From positions 1 to 64,000 of the forward strand of contig NZ_FOUX01000008.1 in the NCBI RefSeq assembly GCF_900114995.1: a stretch of 64,000 nt of DNA. Direction: 5' to 3'. Source of the DNA: Chitinophaga sp. YR627. Its GTDB lineage: Bacteria; Bacteroidota; Bacteroidia; Chitinophagales; Chitinophagaceae. Position 1 is the stretch's first letter, and each line of letters begins with the position of its first letter. A model generated the notes under the pieces. The model saw only the letters and a program-made list of their open reading frames with translations, was not told where the DNA came from and did no database searches. The translations under genes and the position numbers were made by a program. Below are positions 45,666 through 54,529 of this stretch, one piece after another.

Positions 45666-47024
45666 ATGAGAAAACATTACCTATTGCTGCTGGCGGCTTT
45701 GTTATGTTATTGCCCGTTAACCTTTTCACAGAAAAAGATTGGTTTTGAAAAACCCGGCGACCAGCAGAAAAGAATGGCCTGGTGGACCAATGACCGTTTT
45801 GGCATGTTCATTCACTGGGGACTGTATGCTTTACCGGCCCGGCATGAGTGGGTCAAGAAAAGGGAACAGCTGACCAACGAAGATTATGAAAAGTATTTTG
45901 ACCAGTTCAACCCGGATTTGTATAATCCGAAGGAGTGGGCCAAAATGGCCAAAGCCGCCGGTATGAAGTATGCCGTTATTACGAGTAAACACCACGAAGG
46001 ATTCTGTCTGTTTGACTCAAAGTACACTGACTATAAAGCCATTAATACCCAGGCAAAGCGTGACCTGATAAAGGAATGGGTGGATGCTTTCAGGGCGGAA
46101 GGCCTGAAGGTGGGTTTTTACTATTCTCTGCTGGACTGGCATCATCCTGATTTTACGATAGACAGGCACCATCCGCAGCAGCCAGCTGGCGACAGCGATA
46201 CCGCTTACGCCAGACTGAATCAGGGAAAGGACATGAGCAGGTACCGCGAATATATGTACAATCAGATCAAGGAACTGCTCACGAAATATGGTAAGATAGA
46301 TATCATGTGGCTGGACTTTTCCTATCCTGGTAAGAATGGGAAAGGCCGTGATGACTGGGGTTCTCTGGACCTGATGAAAATGATGCATAAACTGCAACCG
46401 GGGATCATTGTGGATAACCGCCTTGACCTGAATGATTATGAGGATGGTTTTGACTTTGTCACGCCTGAACAGACGCAGGTAGCCGAATGGCCAACTGTAA
46501 ATGGCAAAAAGGTAGCCTGGGAGACCTGTCAGACCTTCTCCGGTTCCTGGGGATATTATCGGGATGAAGACAGCTGGAAGAGCCCATCTCAATTATTGCA
46601 GCTGCTGATCGGCTCTGTGAGCAAAGGGGGGAATCTGTTACTGAACGTAGGGCCTACTGCCCGCGGACTGTTTGACTACCGTGCAAAGGATGCATTGGGG
46701 GCAATAGGAGATTGGATGGCGGTGAACAGTGCGTCGATCTACGGCTGTACACAGGCGCCGGAAGAGTTCCAGGCACCCAATGGAACGATGCTGACCTATA
46801 ATCCAACCACCCGCAAATTATATGTACATCTGTTGTCATGGCCACTCAATAAACTGGTCCTGCCAGGATTTAATCAAAAAGTTAAATATGTGCAATTCCT
46901 GCATGATAATTCAGAAATAAAGTATCTTGGAAAGGAAAATCAGGGCAGCAATGATCTAGTACTCACGATGCCTTTGAAAAAGCCTCCGGTGGAGATACCA
47001 GTGATTGAGCTGACTTTGAGATGA
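45666..47024 (+). CDS. GH29 alpha-L-fucosidase, secreted
   Basis: Exo-acting retaining alpha-L-fucosidase, 452 residues. Signal peptide about 1-21 (ending PLTFSQ). Family signature: MFIHWGLYALPARHEWV near 39-55, ITSKHHEGFCLFDSKYTDY near 105, and the nucleophile Asp in IMWLDFSYPGKNGKG near 217-222. The general acid of GH29 is less conserved and I do not assign it. A C-terminal beta-sandwich follows. The next gene starts 1 base after its stop. A separate GH95 PUL lies 4 kb on, so fucose-containing glycans seem a theme here. Confidence 0.93.
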   Translation: MRKHYLLLLAALLCYCPLTFSQKKIGFEKPGDQQKRMAWWTNDRFGMFIHWGLYALPARHEWVKKREQLTNEDYEKYFDQFNPDLYNPKEWAKMAKAAGMKYAVITSKHHEGFCLFDSKYTDYKAINTQAKRDLIKEWVDAFRAEGLKVGFYYSLLDWHHPDFTIDRHHPQQPAGDSDTAYARLNQGKDMSRYREYMYNQIKELLTKYGKIDIMWLDFSYPGKNGKGRDDWGSLDLMKMMHKLQPGIIVDNRLDLNDYEDGFDFVTPEQTQVAEWPTVNGKKVAWETCQTFSGSWGYYRDEDSWKSPSQLLQLLIGSVSKGGNLLLNVGPTARGLFDYRAKDALGAIGDWMAVNSASIYGCTQAPEEFQAPNGTMLTYNPTTRKLYVHLLSWPLNKLVLPGFNQKVKYVQFLHDNSEIKYLGKENQGSNDLVLTMPLKKPPVEIPVIELTLR

Positions 47025-47025
47025 A

Positions 47026-48039
47026 ATGAAACGCTTTTTACTAAACCTACAACTGCACTTCAGCCTGTTCCTGCTTATACAAATTATAGGAGCAGGCTGT
47101 TTGTACGCCCAGAATACCCGGGACACTGCATGGGTGAAACCTTTCAAAAAGGATAATAACATACAGCTGTATGGTGGCTACTCCGGTAGCAGTTTTATTT
47201 TCCAGACGAAAAAAACGCCGCGGGAGTATTTCCGTTTACTGGCGAACAATGCCGGCTATACCGGTTTCAATCTGAACTACAAGTATCTTTCTCTTTTCTA
47301 CGACTTTACATTGCCCTATACCAGCCTGGCCGACAGGACCACCGGATTGCGCAACCGGAATCTTCAGGTTTCACAGTTTGGATACCGCTTGGGCGTAGAG
47401 CTGGGATTTCAGCGGGTAGACGGGATGCTTTTTGAGGTACGGGGCCGCAGAAGGGATCCGCCGGTTACCTTTGAGAATATCCGTTACCGCAGATACGAAG
47501 CCAACTTTTACCTTTTCACCAATCCAAAGCATTTCTCCTATAGCGCGGCTAACTTCTATAGCAGCCTGCAGCGGCAAACTGCTGGTAGCTGGTTGTTTAT
47601 GGTTAGTCCGAAGTACCAGCAATTCAGCTTTGCAAAAGCCAATCTCATTGGTGATGAAGCAAAGGATTCCATGGTCTATGAACTGGTAAAACCACAACCT
47701 GCCTGGGTATCTGCTATCGGGTATGTAGGCTATTCCTGCAATATTGTAATGGAAGGAGGATGGTCAGTCAGTCCGACCTTACTGGTAGGCGCCGGTGGTC
47801 AGTATCCGCTATATGATAACCGTTTCAACCCCAAAGAGATCAGTCTTGTATATAGCGCGATCGGCAGGATCAACTGCGGATACAATGGAGACCATTTCTT
47901 TAGCTACCTCAGCGCCAGCCATGACTACGCACGGGACCACCTGCCCGCCGCACACCTGCATCTGCAGAACAGCGATTTCTCCCTTACCGTTGGATACCGT
48001 TTTCCCAGCCTTAAACATAAAATAATGGGACTCTTGTAA
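47026..48039 (+). CDS. DUF4421-type outer-membrane protein
   Basis: 337 residues with a signal peptide (about 1-28, ending GAGCLYAQ). The body is a series of alternating amphipathic strands ending in an aromatic-rich segment (LTVGYRFPSL), as in small outer-membrane barrels; matches DUF4421 by memory. It is translationally coupled to GH29 (1-base gap), but a link in function is unproven. Such proteins in Bacteroidota usually have no assigned substrate. Confidence 0.75.
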   Translation: MKRFLLNLQLHFSLFLLIQIIGAGCLYAQNTRDTAWVKPFKKDNNIQLYGGYSGSSFIFQTKKTPREYFRLLANNAGYTGFNLNYKYLSLFYDFTLPYTSLADRTTGLRNRNLQVSQFGYRLGVELGFQRVDGMLFEVRGRRRDPPVTFENIRYRRYEANFYLFTNPKHFSYSAANFYSSLQRQTAGSWLFMVSPKYQQFSFAKANLIGDEAKDSMVYELVKPQPAWVSAIGYVGYSCNIVMEGGWSVSPTLLVGAGGQYPLYDNRFNPKEISLVYSAIGRINCGYNGDHFFSYLSASHDYARDHLPAAHLHLQNSDFSLTVGYRFPSLKHKIMGLL

Positions 48040-48108
48040 TAAATTGTATAAGTATCGGGAAATTTTGTAAGTTCCTTGCCTGATTTAGGAAGCTTAACTA
48101 TTACATTT

Positions 48109-48540
48109 ATGCAATTCAAACGGACCTACCTGGTACCGCTGGCCCTGCTGCTGGCAGCTACATTATGCTCTTTATCCACACCTCCGGAGGAAAAGGCAAA
48201 AAACCTGAAAGTATTACCAAAGAACATCAGCCATGACGATCTGATGAAAGAGATGCGCAGCTATAATAAGGCTTTAGGCGTAAAATGCGACTATTGCCAT
48301 GCTAAACTGCCTGACAATCCGCAGAAAATGGACTTCGCCAGCGATGCAAAGGAAGAAAAGGAAACTGCCCGTGAAATGCTGAAAATGACCTTCCGTATCA
48401 ATAAGAAGTACTTTAAATCCGGTAAGGATGAGAAAGGTATGCAGGTCATGACCGTTACCTGTTATACCTGCCATAACGGACAAAAAGAACCGGCATCGAA
48501 GCCAGCAGGTGGAGAAGAAGCGCCTCATCAGCAGCATTAA
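48109..48540 (+). CDS. dihaem c-type cytochrome
   Basis: 143 residues from ATG 48109 (MQFKRTYLVPLALLL); an earlier in-frame start is unlikely because the signal peptide begins here. Two haem-binding motifs: CDYCH at 60-64 and CYTCH at 118-122. The wide gap of 53 residues and DDLMKEMRSYNKALGVKC match the small periplasmic cytochrome group that Pfam joins to photosynthetic reaction-centre cytochromes, found in many non-photosynthetic Bacteroidota. Role in electron transfer; partner unknown. Charged, Glu/Lys-rich C-terminus with a His tail (HQQH). Confidence 0.88.
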   Translation: MQFKRTYLVPLALLLAATLCSLSTPPEEKAKNLKVLPKNISHDDLMKEMRSYNKALGVKCDYCHAKLPDNPQKMDFASDAKEEKETAREMLKMTFRINKKYFKSGKDEKGMQVMTVTCYTCHNGQKEPASKPAGGEEAPHQQH

Positions 48541-48545
48541 AAGGG

Positions 48546-48577
48546 TTTGGGAGGAATTGTTAAAAGCAATATCTTTA
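48546..48577 (+). promoter_or_regulatory. predicted promoter of the gene at 48639
   Basis: TTTG (48546-48549), 20-base spacer, TATCTTTA (48570-48577), a one-mismatch TAnnTTTG. It predicts a start near 48584, inside the palindrome 48577-48594. Confidence 0.6.
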
Positions 48578-48594
48578 GGTAGATACATCTACCT
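48577..48594. promoter_or_regulatory. palindromic operator candidate AGGTAGA-TACA-TCTACCT
   Basis: Perfect 7-bp arms and a 4-base centre, covering the predicted transcription start of the downstream membrane-protein gene. Position directly after the -7 element suits a repressor site. The regulator is not recognisable in this window. Confidence 0.55.
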
Positions 48595-48638
48595 ATTGTC
48601 GTATTAACTATTACAGAACACAACTTAAATGTAAGACC

Positions 48639-48959
48639 ATGATTGCTTTTAACTCCCTTGCTATTCTGGCACTGCTTTTCTTTATTGCCCACGTTTTATT
48701 ACTGTTTACATCATTTGGAAAAAAAGGTTATCAGAAAAAACGGTATTTCTATTCACACCTCACCCTTTGGGTCTGTGGGGCATTGGTTTTCCTGATGGCG
48801 ATGTTATTCGCAGGCACCAATACCTCCTCGATACTGGACGTATTTGACACGCCCGGTAAGCAGTTACTGATTCTGGGAATGGTGGTTGTTTTATCCCTGT
48901 CAGCGCATACTATTGTAAGGCTGCTGGTGATGCCGAAGTATCAGTTAGACAGCAAATAA
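48639..48959 (+). CDS. small membrane protein, unknown
   Basis: 106 residues with three hydrophobic segments (about 3-25, 42-66, 77-100) and a basic loop KKGYQKKRYF after the first. The C-terminus SAHTIVRLLVMPKYQLDSK is amphipathic. I do not recognise the family. A consensus promoter and a palindrome precede it, and a terminator follows 18 bases after the stop, so it is an autonomous, probably tightly controlled gene. Confidence 0.75.
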   Translation: MIAFNSLAILALLFFIAHVLLLFTSFGKKGYQKKRYFYSHLTLWVCGALVFLMAMLFAGTNTSSILDVFDTPGKQLLILGMVVVLSLSAHTIVRLLVMPKYQLDSK

Positions 48960-48976
48960 CCTGAAAAGTCTTTTAT

Positions 48977-49016
48977 AAAAAGGGGCCGTGACGACGTCAT
49001 TGGCCCCTTTTCTTTG
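48977..49016 (+). terminator. intrinsic terminator after 48639-48959
   Basis: Perfect 10-bp arms AAAAGGGGCC (48978-48987) and complement (49002-49011), 14-base loop, T-rich tail. Confidence 0.8.
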
Positions 49017-49160
49017 CTGGTAGTAGCGCATATGGATCGGATAGCTGATCTGTCTACTTCGCATTAAGTCCACGTATTCCTCATGTTTTAAGTATATAGG
49101 ATGCCTATCCTGATGGAGCATATCCCCGATATAAGGGAGCCCGCTCACCGGAATAGGGGA

Positions 49161-49191
49161 TTGGCCTGTCCCCGATAATGGAAGACTTTTG
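49161..49191 (+). promoter_or_regulatory. predicted promoter of the gene at 49215
   Basis: TTG (49161-49163), 20-base spacer, GACTTTTG (49184-49191, one mismatch to TAnnTTTG). A palindrome ATCAGT-CTTA-ACTGAT (49193-49208) follows directly at the predicted start. Confidence 0.5.
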
Positions 49192-49214
49192 TATCAGTCT
49201 TAACTGATCTCAAT

Positions 49215-50120
49215 ATGACACCAAAGGAACGTGAAGAAGCTCTCGCCAGACTGGCAGGAGTAGATGTGGCTTCTATGACAGGAAAGGATATCGCCTCCAC
49301 CGCCAAACTGGATGGCCTCCAGGGGCTTATGCGTGTAATAACAGTATTAAAGGTGCCGCCTACACAGGCTGAAAATGTATATACCCAGATGGTCAACAGG
49401 CTCAGGGATGCAGAGCTGACAGTGAATTTTTCTGTGGATAAGTTTTATAATAACACTACTCCTGCCACCCGGTTACTAAATGCTTTTGAAACACCGCAAC
49501 GGCCTGGGTATATGACCGAACGTAAACTGGCAGAAGAAAGATTATTTGACTATTCAAATGCCAAGGGAAAGCTGGGAATGAAAGATAATGAGCGCAGTGT
49601 GATAGACCGGATTAAGCAATTTGGCAGTCAGCTGACAGGTAATAACCCCTCATTTGCCTCCGGTATGCGTCCGCGGTATGCCGCCGTTAATTTCAAGAAT
49701 AACAAGCATGGAGCGGCGGGAGATTATGGTGCTTCGTTTATGGTATTGAAAGATCATGTTAAACTGAATTGTACACTGCTTGATCGGGATTCATTTAACT
49801 ACAGACAGGATGTACAGGCAGCAGATAAACTGGCGAATTATGCACATCCGGATCGTATTATCCTTCACATGCGGGAGAATACCCTGAAGGCACTTTATAA
49901 AGCCGCAACAGGAAATCAGATTGCGGGTGCTGATATGGTCGGACTACTGGATTATGTGGAGGCACAGATACATTCTCCGATCCTGTTTAACAGAGATGTG
50001 AAACGTATGTATGTGTCTAACGTATCTATGTCGGATGGTGGTAAGCGGGATGCACGTCCGTACAGAGAATATTTCACAAAGTTTGGAAGGCAGTTTGGAA
50101 TACCGGTGCAGTTTATTTAA
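49215..50120 (+). CDS. orphan protein resembling DUF3626
   Basis: 301 residues, cytoplasmic by appearance (no signal or TM). The segment GMRPRYAAVNFKNNKHG (about 152-168) followed by YGASFMVLKDHVKLNCTLLDRDSF resembles DUF3626 from memory, a family sometimes likened to ADP-ribosyltransferase-like toxins; I hold this at low confidence. The N-terminal 80 residues are helical and include REEALARLAGVDVAS. It stands alone, ends 11 bases from the convergent SDR gene and has its own promoter with palindrome. Alternatives: an unrelated conserved protein of Chitinophagaceae. Confidence 0.6.
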   Translation: MTPKEREEALARLAGVDVASMTGKDIASTAKLDGLQGLMRVITVLKVPPTQAENVYTQMVNRLRDAELTVNFSVDKFYNNTTPATRLLNAFETPQRPGYMTERKLAEERLFDYSNAKGKLGMKDNERSVIDRIKQFGSQLTGNNPSFASGMRPRYAAVNFKNNKHGAAGDYGASFMVLKDHVKLNCTLLDRDSFNYRQDVQAADKLANYAHPDRIILHMRENTLKALYKAATGNQIAGADMVGLLDYVEAQIHSPILFNRDVKRMYVSNVSMSDGGKRDARPYREYFTKFGRQFGIPVQFI

Positions 50121-50131
50121 TAATATTCCTG

Positions 50132-50917
50132 TTAGTCTGATACCGCCTGCATCGCGGCTCTATATCCTAACTCCGCACCTCCGCTCACATTCATCACATG
50201 CCCGGTAATAAACCGCGCCTTATCCGACGCCAGAAATACACACGCATCCGCAATAACATCTCCTTCCGGACAATACCCCAGCAGATGTATATCATTCATA
50301 TACTGTTCAAATCCCTGTGCATTGGGCTGGTGTTTACCCCATTCCCGTAACATGGGTGTCCATACACCGGCTGGGGCTACCGCATTGACACGGATCTGAA
50401 AAGGAGCATAGTCGAGTGCCATGGATTTGGTAAGGGTGTTGATCGCACCTTTACTGGCTGTGTACGCAGCATGATTTTCCTGCCCGATTTCGGCCACCAG
50501 ACTACTGGTATTGATAATACATCCCCTGCTTGCCTTCAGAGCCGAAATGCCATGCCGGGTGGTCAGATAGATGCTTTTCAGATTGATGTTCATCACCTGG
50601 TCCCATTCTGATTCACTGGTCTCGTGTAATGGTGTGGAAGGATGAGCAATGCCGGCATTATTGTGGATAACGTCTATGCTGCCATACTTCTCCAGTGTTT
50701 CATGGATGGCAGCTTCAACGTCTGCCGATTGTGAGATGTCTGCGAAGATGGCATGATGTGGATGACCTAATATATTGATGGCCGATGCGAGGGCAGGCGC
50801 ATCGTTGGATATGATCACAACGATGGCGCCTGCTTCTGCATATTTCCGGGCACACTCAAATCCGATACCGGATGAGCCGCCCGTCAGTAAGATTATTTTA
50901 CCGGTCAGGAGTTGCAT
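50132..50917 (-). CDS. SDR-family dehydrogenase
   Basis: 261 residues, a classical short-chain dehydrogenase: cofactor motif TGGSSGIG at 12-19, NNAG at 86-89, S138/S139, Y152 and K156. It is the last gene of the GH95 PUL operon, 26 bases after GH95, so a sugar product of that locus (L-fucose or L-galactose) is a likely substrate, oxidised to the lactone or keto sugar. Sequence alone cannot separate this from other SDR substrates. Confidence 0.88.
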   Translation of the reverse strand: MQLLTGKIILLTGGSSGIGFECARKYAEAGAIVVIISNDAPALASAINILGHPHHAIFADISQSADVEAAIHETLEKYGSIDVIHNNAGIAHPSTPLHETSESEWDQVMNINLKSIYLTTRHGISALKASRGCIINTSSLVAEIGQENHAAYTASKGAINTLTKSMALDYAPFQIRVNAVAPAGVWTPMLREWGKHQPNAQGFEQYMNDIHLLGYCPEGDVIADACVFLASDKARFITGHVMNVSGGAELGYRAAMQAVSD

Positions 50918-50943
50918 ATAATGAATGAGGGTATAGGATATGA

Positions 50944-53277
50944 TCAGCCTTTAATGGCTGTGATTTCTTTTATTTCACCATTGACCTTTACTTTCACCTT
51001 GCGTGGGTTAGGAGAAATGATCCGGTAAGACGTTACCTTACCATCTTTCCATGCAAAGTCTACTGTAAAGTTGCCCCTGGCTTTTAATCCTTTCACAGAT
51101 CCCGTTGCTTTCCACTGATCAGGAATAGAAGGCAGTATGTTGATAAATCCGGCGTGGCTTTGTATCAGCATCTCTGCGATACCTGCTGTTGCGCCGAAGT
51201 TGCCATCTATCTGGAACGGCGGACCGGCAGATAACATATTCTGGTATACGCCGCCACCTGCACCATAGTTGATATCAGTTCTGGCGGTTGGTTTGAGCAG
51301 TTCTTTCAGCAGTTTGAAAGAGCGGTTGCCATCCTGTAATCTCGCCCAGAACAGCAGTTTATAGGCGATCGTCCAGCTAGGACCATCATCTCCTCTTACT
51401 TCCAGGGTTTTCTTTGCTGCAGCTGCCAGTTCAGGTGTATTTTCTGCGGAGATCAGGGAAGCAGGGTACAATCCCCAGAGATGGGAGATGTGTCTGTGCT
51501 GTGGCTCTGTTTCTTTATAATCTTCCAGCCATTCCATGATCCTGCCATCCGGTGAAATAACGCCCGGAGGAGGTAGCAGGGTTACCTTTTGCTGCAGTTC
51601 TTTTCTGAAGTCAGCATCGATGCCAAGTTCAGTAGATGCGGTGATAATATTGTTGAACAGGTCACGTACGATCTGGTTGTCAATAGTAGCGCCGATGCAG
51701 ATGCTGGCATGTTTACCATTCGGCAGATAGAATGCATTCTCCGGTGAAGAAGAAGGCGACATAACCAGCCAGCCGGTTTTCTCATCTTTTATCAGCAGAC
51801 TGTTATAAAATTCCGCAGAGCCCTTGAGTACGGGGTAGATATCTGCCAGATATTTTTTATCGTTGGTGAAGGCGTAGTGTTCCCAAAGGTTATTACACAG
51901 CCAGCCGGAGCCTGACTTAGTCGCACCCCAGGAGGCACTTTCACCTGGTTCGGTAAAGCCCCATACGTTTGTAATAACATGGGCTACCCATCCTGGTGCG
52001 TTGTAATATGCTTTTGCCGTACGCTGACCCGGTTCTACCAGTCCTTTTACGAGGTCTGCCAGTGGCAGGTTCAGTTCAGAAAGGTTAGATACTTCTACCG
52101 GCCAGTGGTTCATCTGTACATTGACATCAAGATGGTAGTCACCGTTCCAGGGAGTGTGTACCTGGTTGGCCCACAGGCCCTGTAAATTTGGTGGCAGTAA
52201 CCCTTTCCTGGTACTGCAAATAGTGAGATAACGGCCAAACTGATAAAAGAGTACGGGTAACTCATTGTCAGCCGCGGCGTTGTTATAAAATGCTGCCAGT
52301 CTTTTGTCTGTCGTTAGTGTACTGGCAGTTCCTTTACCAAGATCAACCTGTACCCTGTTAAATAGTTTTGTGTAATTACGGATATGCGCCTGTTTCTGCG
52401 CTTCATAAGGCTTTTTCGCAGCTGTCGCCAGCACGGTGCTGATCTGTTTTTTGAAATCATTTTTATGAAAATCAGTACCGGCTGCTACATACAGGATCAC
52501 TTCAGTCGCATTTTTGATCACCAGCGCATGTTCTTCCGTTGTGATCGTACCGCCTTTCAGCTGCGCTTTTACATTCGCCTGGTATTGCATGCCTTTGGTA
52601 TCGTTACCACTATCCAGCTGGCCGTACAGCAACAGCTCCCCATTTTCTGTACGGGTAGCTGCTTTTTCCGGACGGCTCATGGTAATACGCAAATTCAGCT
52701 TGCCAGCCTGACTGGCAGTGAGCCGGATAAAAGACAGGTCATCGCCAAAACTGGTGAAGTACTCTCTGTTATAGGTCACGTTATTTACCTTATAACTACA
52801 GGAAGCAATCGCCTGTTGCAGGGATAATTTCCTTTCATAGACAGTTGTTGCTACTTTGTCTGCCTTGTCATAGGCAAACTGGATCTGTAGTTCTCCCAAT
52901 GTCTGATAACAGCCAAATGGGACGTCTCCTGAGCCTTTACCGGTACAGATAAAGTCTTTGTCCATCAGCGACTGTGCCTCGTCATTACGGCCTGCTTTCA
53001 GCAATTCCTGGATTTTAGGTAATTGCTTGTAAGCTTCGTAATTATTGGCGTCCTGCGGAGCGCCTGACCATAAGGTAATGTCATTCAGTACTACTTTCTC
53101 TGTCTGAATGCCGCCATCCGGCATCATGCCCAGTCGTCCATTGCCAAGTGGTACTGTTTCTTCCCAAACGGCCGCCGGTTTGTCGTATTTCAGTGTAAGT
53201 GAATTTTGCTGCGCTTTGAGGGCAACAGGCATCATCATGACAATAGCGGTAATAACGTGTTTCTTTAAGATCTTCAT
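50944..53277 (-). CDS. GH95 alpha-L-fucosidase/galactosidase
   Basis: 777 residues, signal peptide about 1-22 (ending VALKAQ). GH95 enzymes hydrolyse alpha-1,2-L-fucosyl or alpha-L-galactosyl linkages by inversion. The N-terminal beta domain has GNGRLGMMPDGGIQTEKVVLNDITLWSG (about 45-72); the (alpha/alpha)6 catalytic part has NLQGLWANQ and DYHLDVNVQMNHWPVE (two Asn of the active site), SPSSSPENAF with the general acid Glu, and RGDDGPSWTIAYKLLFWARL. All expected motifs are kept. It is co-transcribed with the SusCD pair above it. Confidence 0.94.
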   Translation of the reverse strand: MKILKKHVITAIVMMMPVALKAQQNSLTLKYDKPAAVWEETVPLGNGRLGMMPDGGIQTEKVVLNDITLWSGAPQDANNYEAYKQLPKIQELLKAGRNDEAQSLMDKDFICTGKGSGDVPFGCYQTLGELQIQFAYDKADKVATTVYERKLSLQQAIASCSYKVNNVTYNREYFTSFGDDLSFIRLTASQAGKLNLRITMSRPEKAATRTENGELLLYGQLDSGNDTKGMQYQANVKAQLKGGTITTEEHALVIKNATEVILYVAAGTDFHKNDFKKQISTVLATAAKKPYEAQKQAHIRNYTKLFNRVQVDLGKGTASTLTTDKRLAAFYNNAAADNELPVLFYQFGRYLTICSTRKGLLPPNLQGLWANQVHTPWNGDYHLDVNVQMNHWPVEVSNLSELNLPLADLVKGLVEPGQRTAKAYYNAPGWVAHVITNVWGFTEPGESASWGATKSGSGWLCNNLWEHYAFTNDKKYLADIYPVLKGSAEFYNSLLIKDEKTGWLVMSPSSSPENAFYLPNGKHASICIGATIDNQIVRDLFNNIITASTELGIDADFRKELQQKVTLLPPPGVISPDGRIMEWLEDYKETEPQHRHISHLWGLYPASLISAENTPELAAAAKKTLEVRGDDGPSWTIAYKLLFWARLQDGNRSFKLLKELLKPTARTDINYGAGGGVYQNMLSAGPPFQIDGNFGATAGIAEMLIQSHAGFINILPSIPDQWKATGSVKGLKARGNFTVDFAWKDGKVTSYRIISPNPRKVKVKVNGEIKEITAIKG

Positions 53278-53290
53278 CAGTTTATCGTGC

Positions 53291-54511
53291 TTATTCTTTG
53301 TTCCAGAAGGTAATTTCCGACAGGTTCACATAACTTGTCTCTCCGTTAGCATTATGGAGGAACCTGATACGGATATAACGTATTGGTGGAGGATTGTCGA
53401 CCAGGTTTGTTTTGTAGGCGTTGTTGCCGTTGTCTGTTCTGATGACTTCCTTCAACAGTGTCCATCCTTTATTGACCATGGCATCTTTCCAGCCTGATTC
53501 ATTCGGATTCATTTCAGGGATCGCATTGTCGATATCTGCAATACCCCATACTTCAAACTGATCAGGATTATTACAGCAATCTCTTCCCGTTTCCTCGATC
53601 ACACCCAGATTGTTGTAGATTTTTCCCATATCAAAGCTGAGTGTTCTTGGCAGTGATCCGTTTCCATCCGCGTGGAAGATATTCGGATATCCCTGTGGTC
53701 CGACAGAACCATCCCACAGTCTGCTGACCCTGGTATCTGACTGGTAGATCCCCATATCTCCCCACATGTCACGCTCCCTGAACAGACTCTTGTCGCACTG
53801 CACCAGTCTGAATATAGTAGGGAAGGTGTCAGCACGCAGTGTATAGAATGTATCCAGTGCATTTGATACAGGAATATAGGAAGATTGATATAGAACAGGT
53901 GTGCCAAATTTATAGTCGGTCAGTGTGAGCATATTGTCGGCAGGCGCCAGTGATTTGCTGACTTCCTGGTTGCTCTGATTCGTATACTTCAGCGTTGTAT
54001 TAATGTTGATCGTATCAGGTGTAACGAAACGCAGTGTTACTGAATTGTCTTCATTCACCGTGAAAGGATTGTCTGCATCTGTCAGTCTGTTATTGAGCGT
54101 AGCGGTATATACCGAACCATACACTCTTGCATTGCTGATCTCCGTTGCTACGGAACGATTGCCTTTTGCATCATATGAATAAACCGTAAAGGAATATACG
54201 TATTCTGACAGGCCAGGGATCGTACATTTTACCGTGTCTACGGTGTTGTGTGTGGATGCCGGAATGGTAAGTGAATCCGCACTGTTGTTCCAGAAAACCC
54301 TGTATTGTACGATACTCTGATCAGGGCTTGGCTGCCATATCAGCTGTATTCTTCCGTTACCCGGCATCGACTGTGGATTGGCTACTTTACCGGGATACAC
54401 TAATTCTTCCCCATTCAGGAATTCACGGTAGTCCGTAGGTTTCTTGCTGCATCCGAGGACGGTGAGTAAACCGCCGAGCAGACATATATTCGCTATTTTA
54501 TATCGTTTCAT
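53291..54511 (-). CDS. surface lipoprotein, DUF4998 + DUF5000 (discoidin-like)
   Basis: 406 residues. Lipoprotein signal MKRYKIANICLLGGLLTVLGC. N-terminal part (DYREFLNGEELVYPGK, then fibronectin-like strands) fits DUF4998; the C-terminal part (FEVWGIADIDNAIPE...WTLLKEV, IRYIRIRFL, LSEITFW) fits the DUF5000 discoidin/F5-F8C-like carbohydrate-binding fold. Probably a surface glycan-binding protein of the PUL. It follows 54530-55789 with an 18-base gap and is followed by GH95 (13 bases). Confidence 0.83.
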   Translation of the reverse strand: MKRYKIANICLLGGLLTVLGCSKKPTDYREFLNGEELVYPGKVANPQSMPGNGRIQLIWQPSPDQSIVQYRVFWNNSADSLTIPASTHNTVDTVKCTIPGLSEYVYSFTVYSYDAKGNRSVATEISNARVYGSVYTATLNNRLTDADNPFTVNEDNSVTLRFVTPDTININTTLKYTNQSNQEVSKSLAPADNMLTLTDYKFGTPVLYQSSYIPVSNALDTFYTLRADTFPTIFRLVQCDKSLFRERDMWGDMGIYQSDTRVSRLWDGSVGPQGYPNIFHADGNGSLPRTLSFDMGKIYNNLGVIEETGRDCCNNPDQFEVWGIADIDNAIPEMNPNESGWKDAMVNKGWTLLKEVIRTDNGNNAYKTNLVDNPPPIRYIRIRFLHNANGETSYVNLSEITFWNKE

Positions 54512-54529
54512 TGTTTGCTTTTTTGAAGG

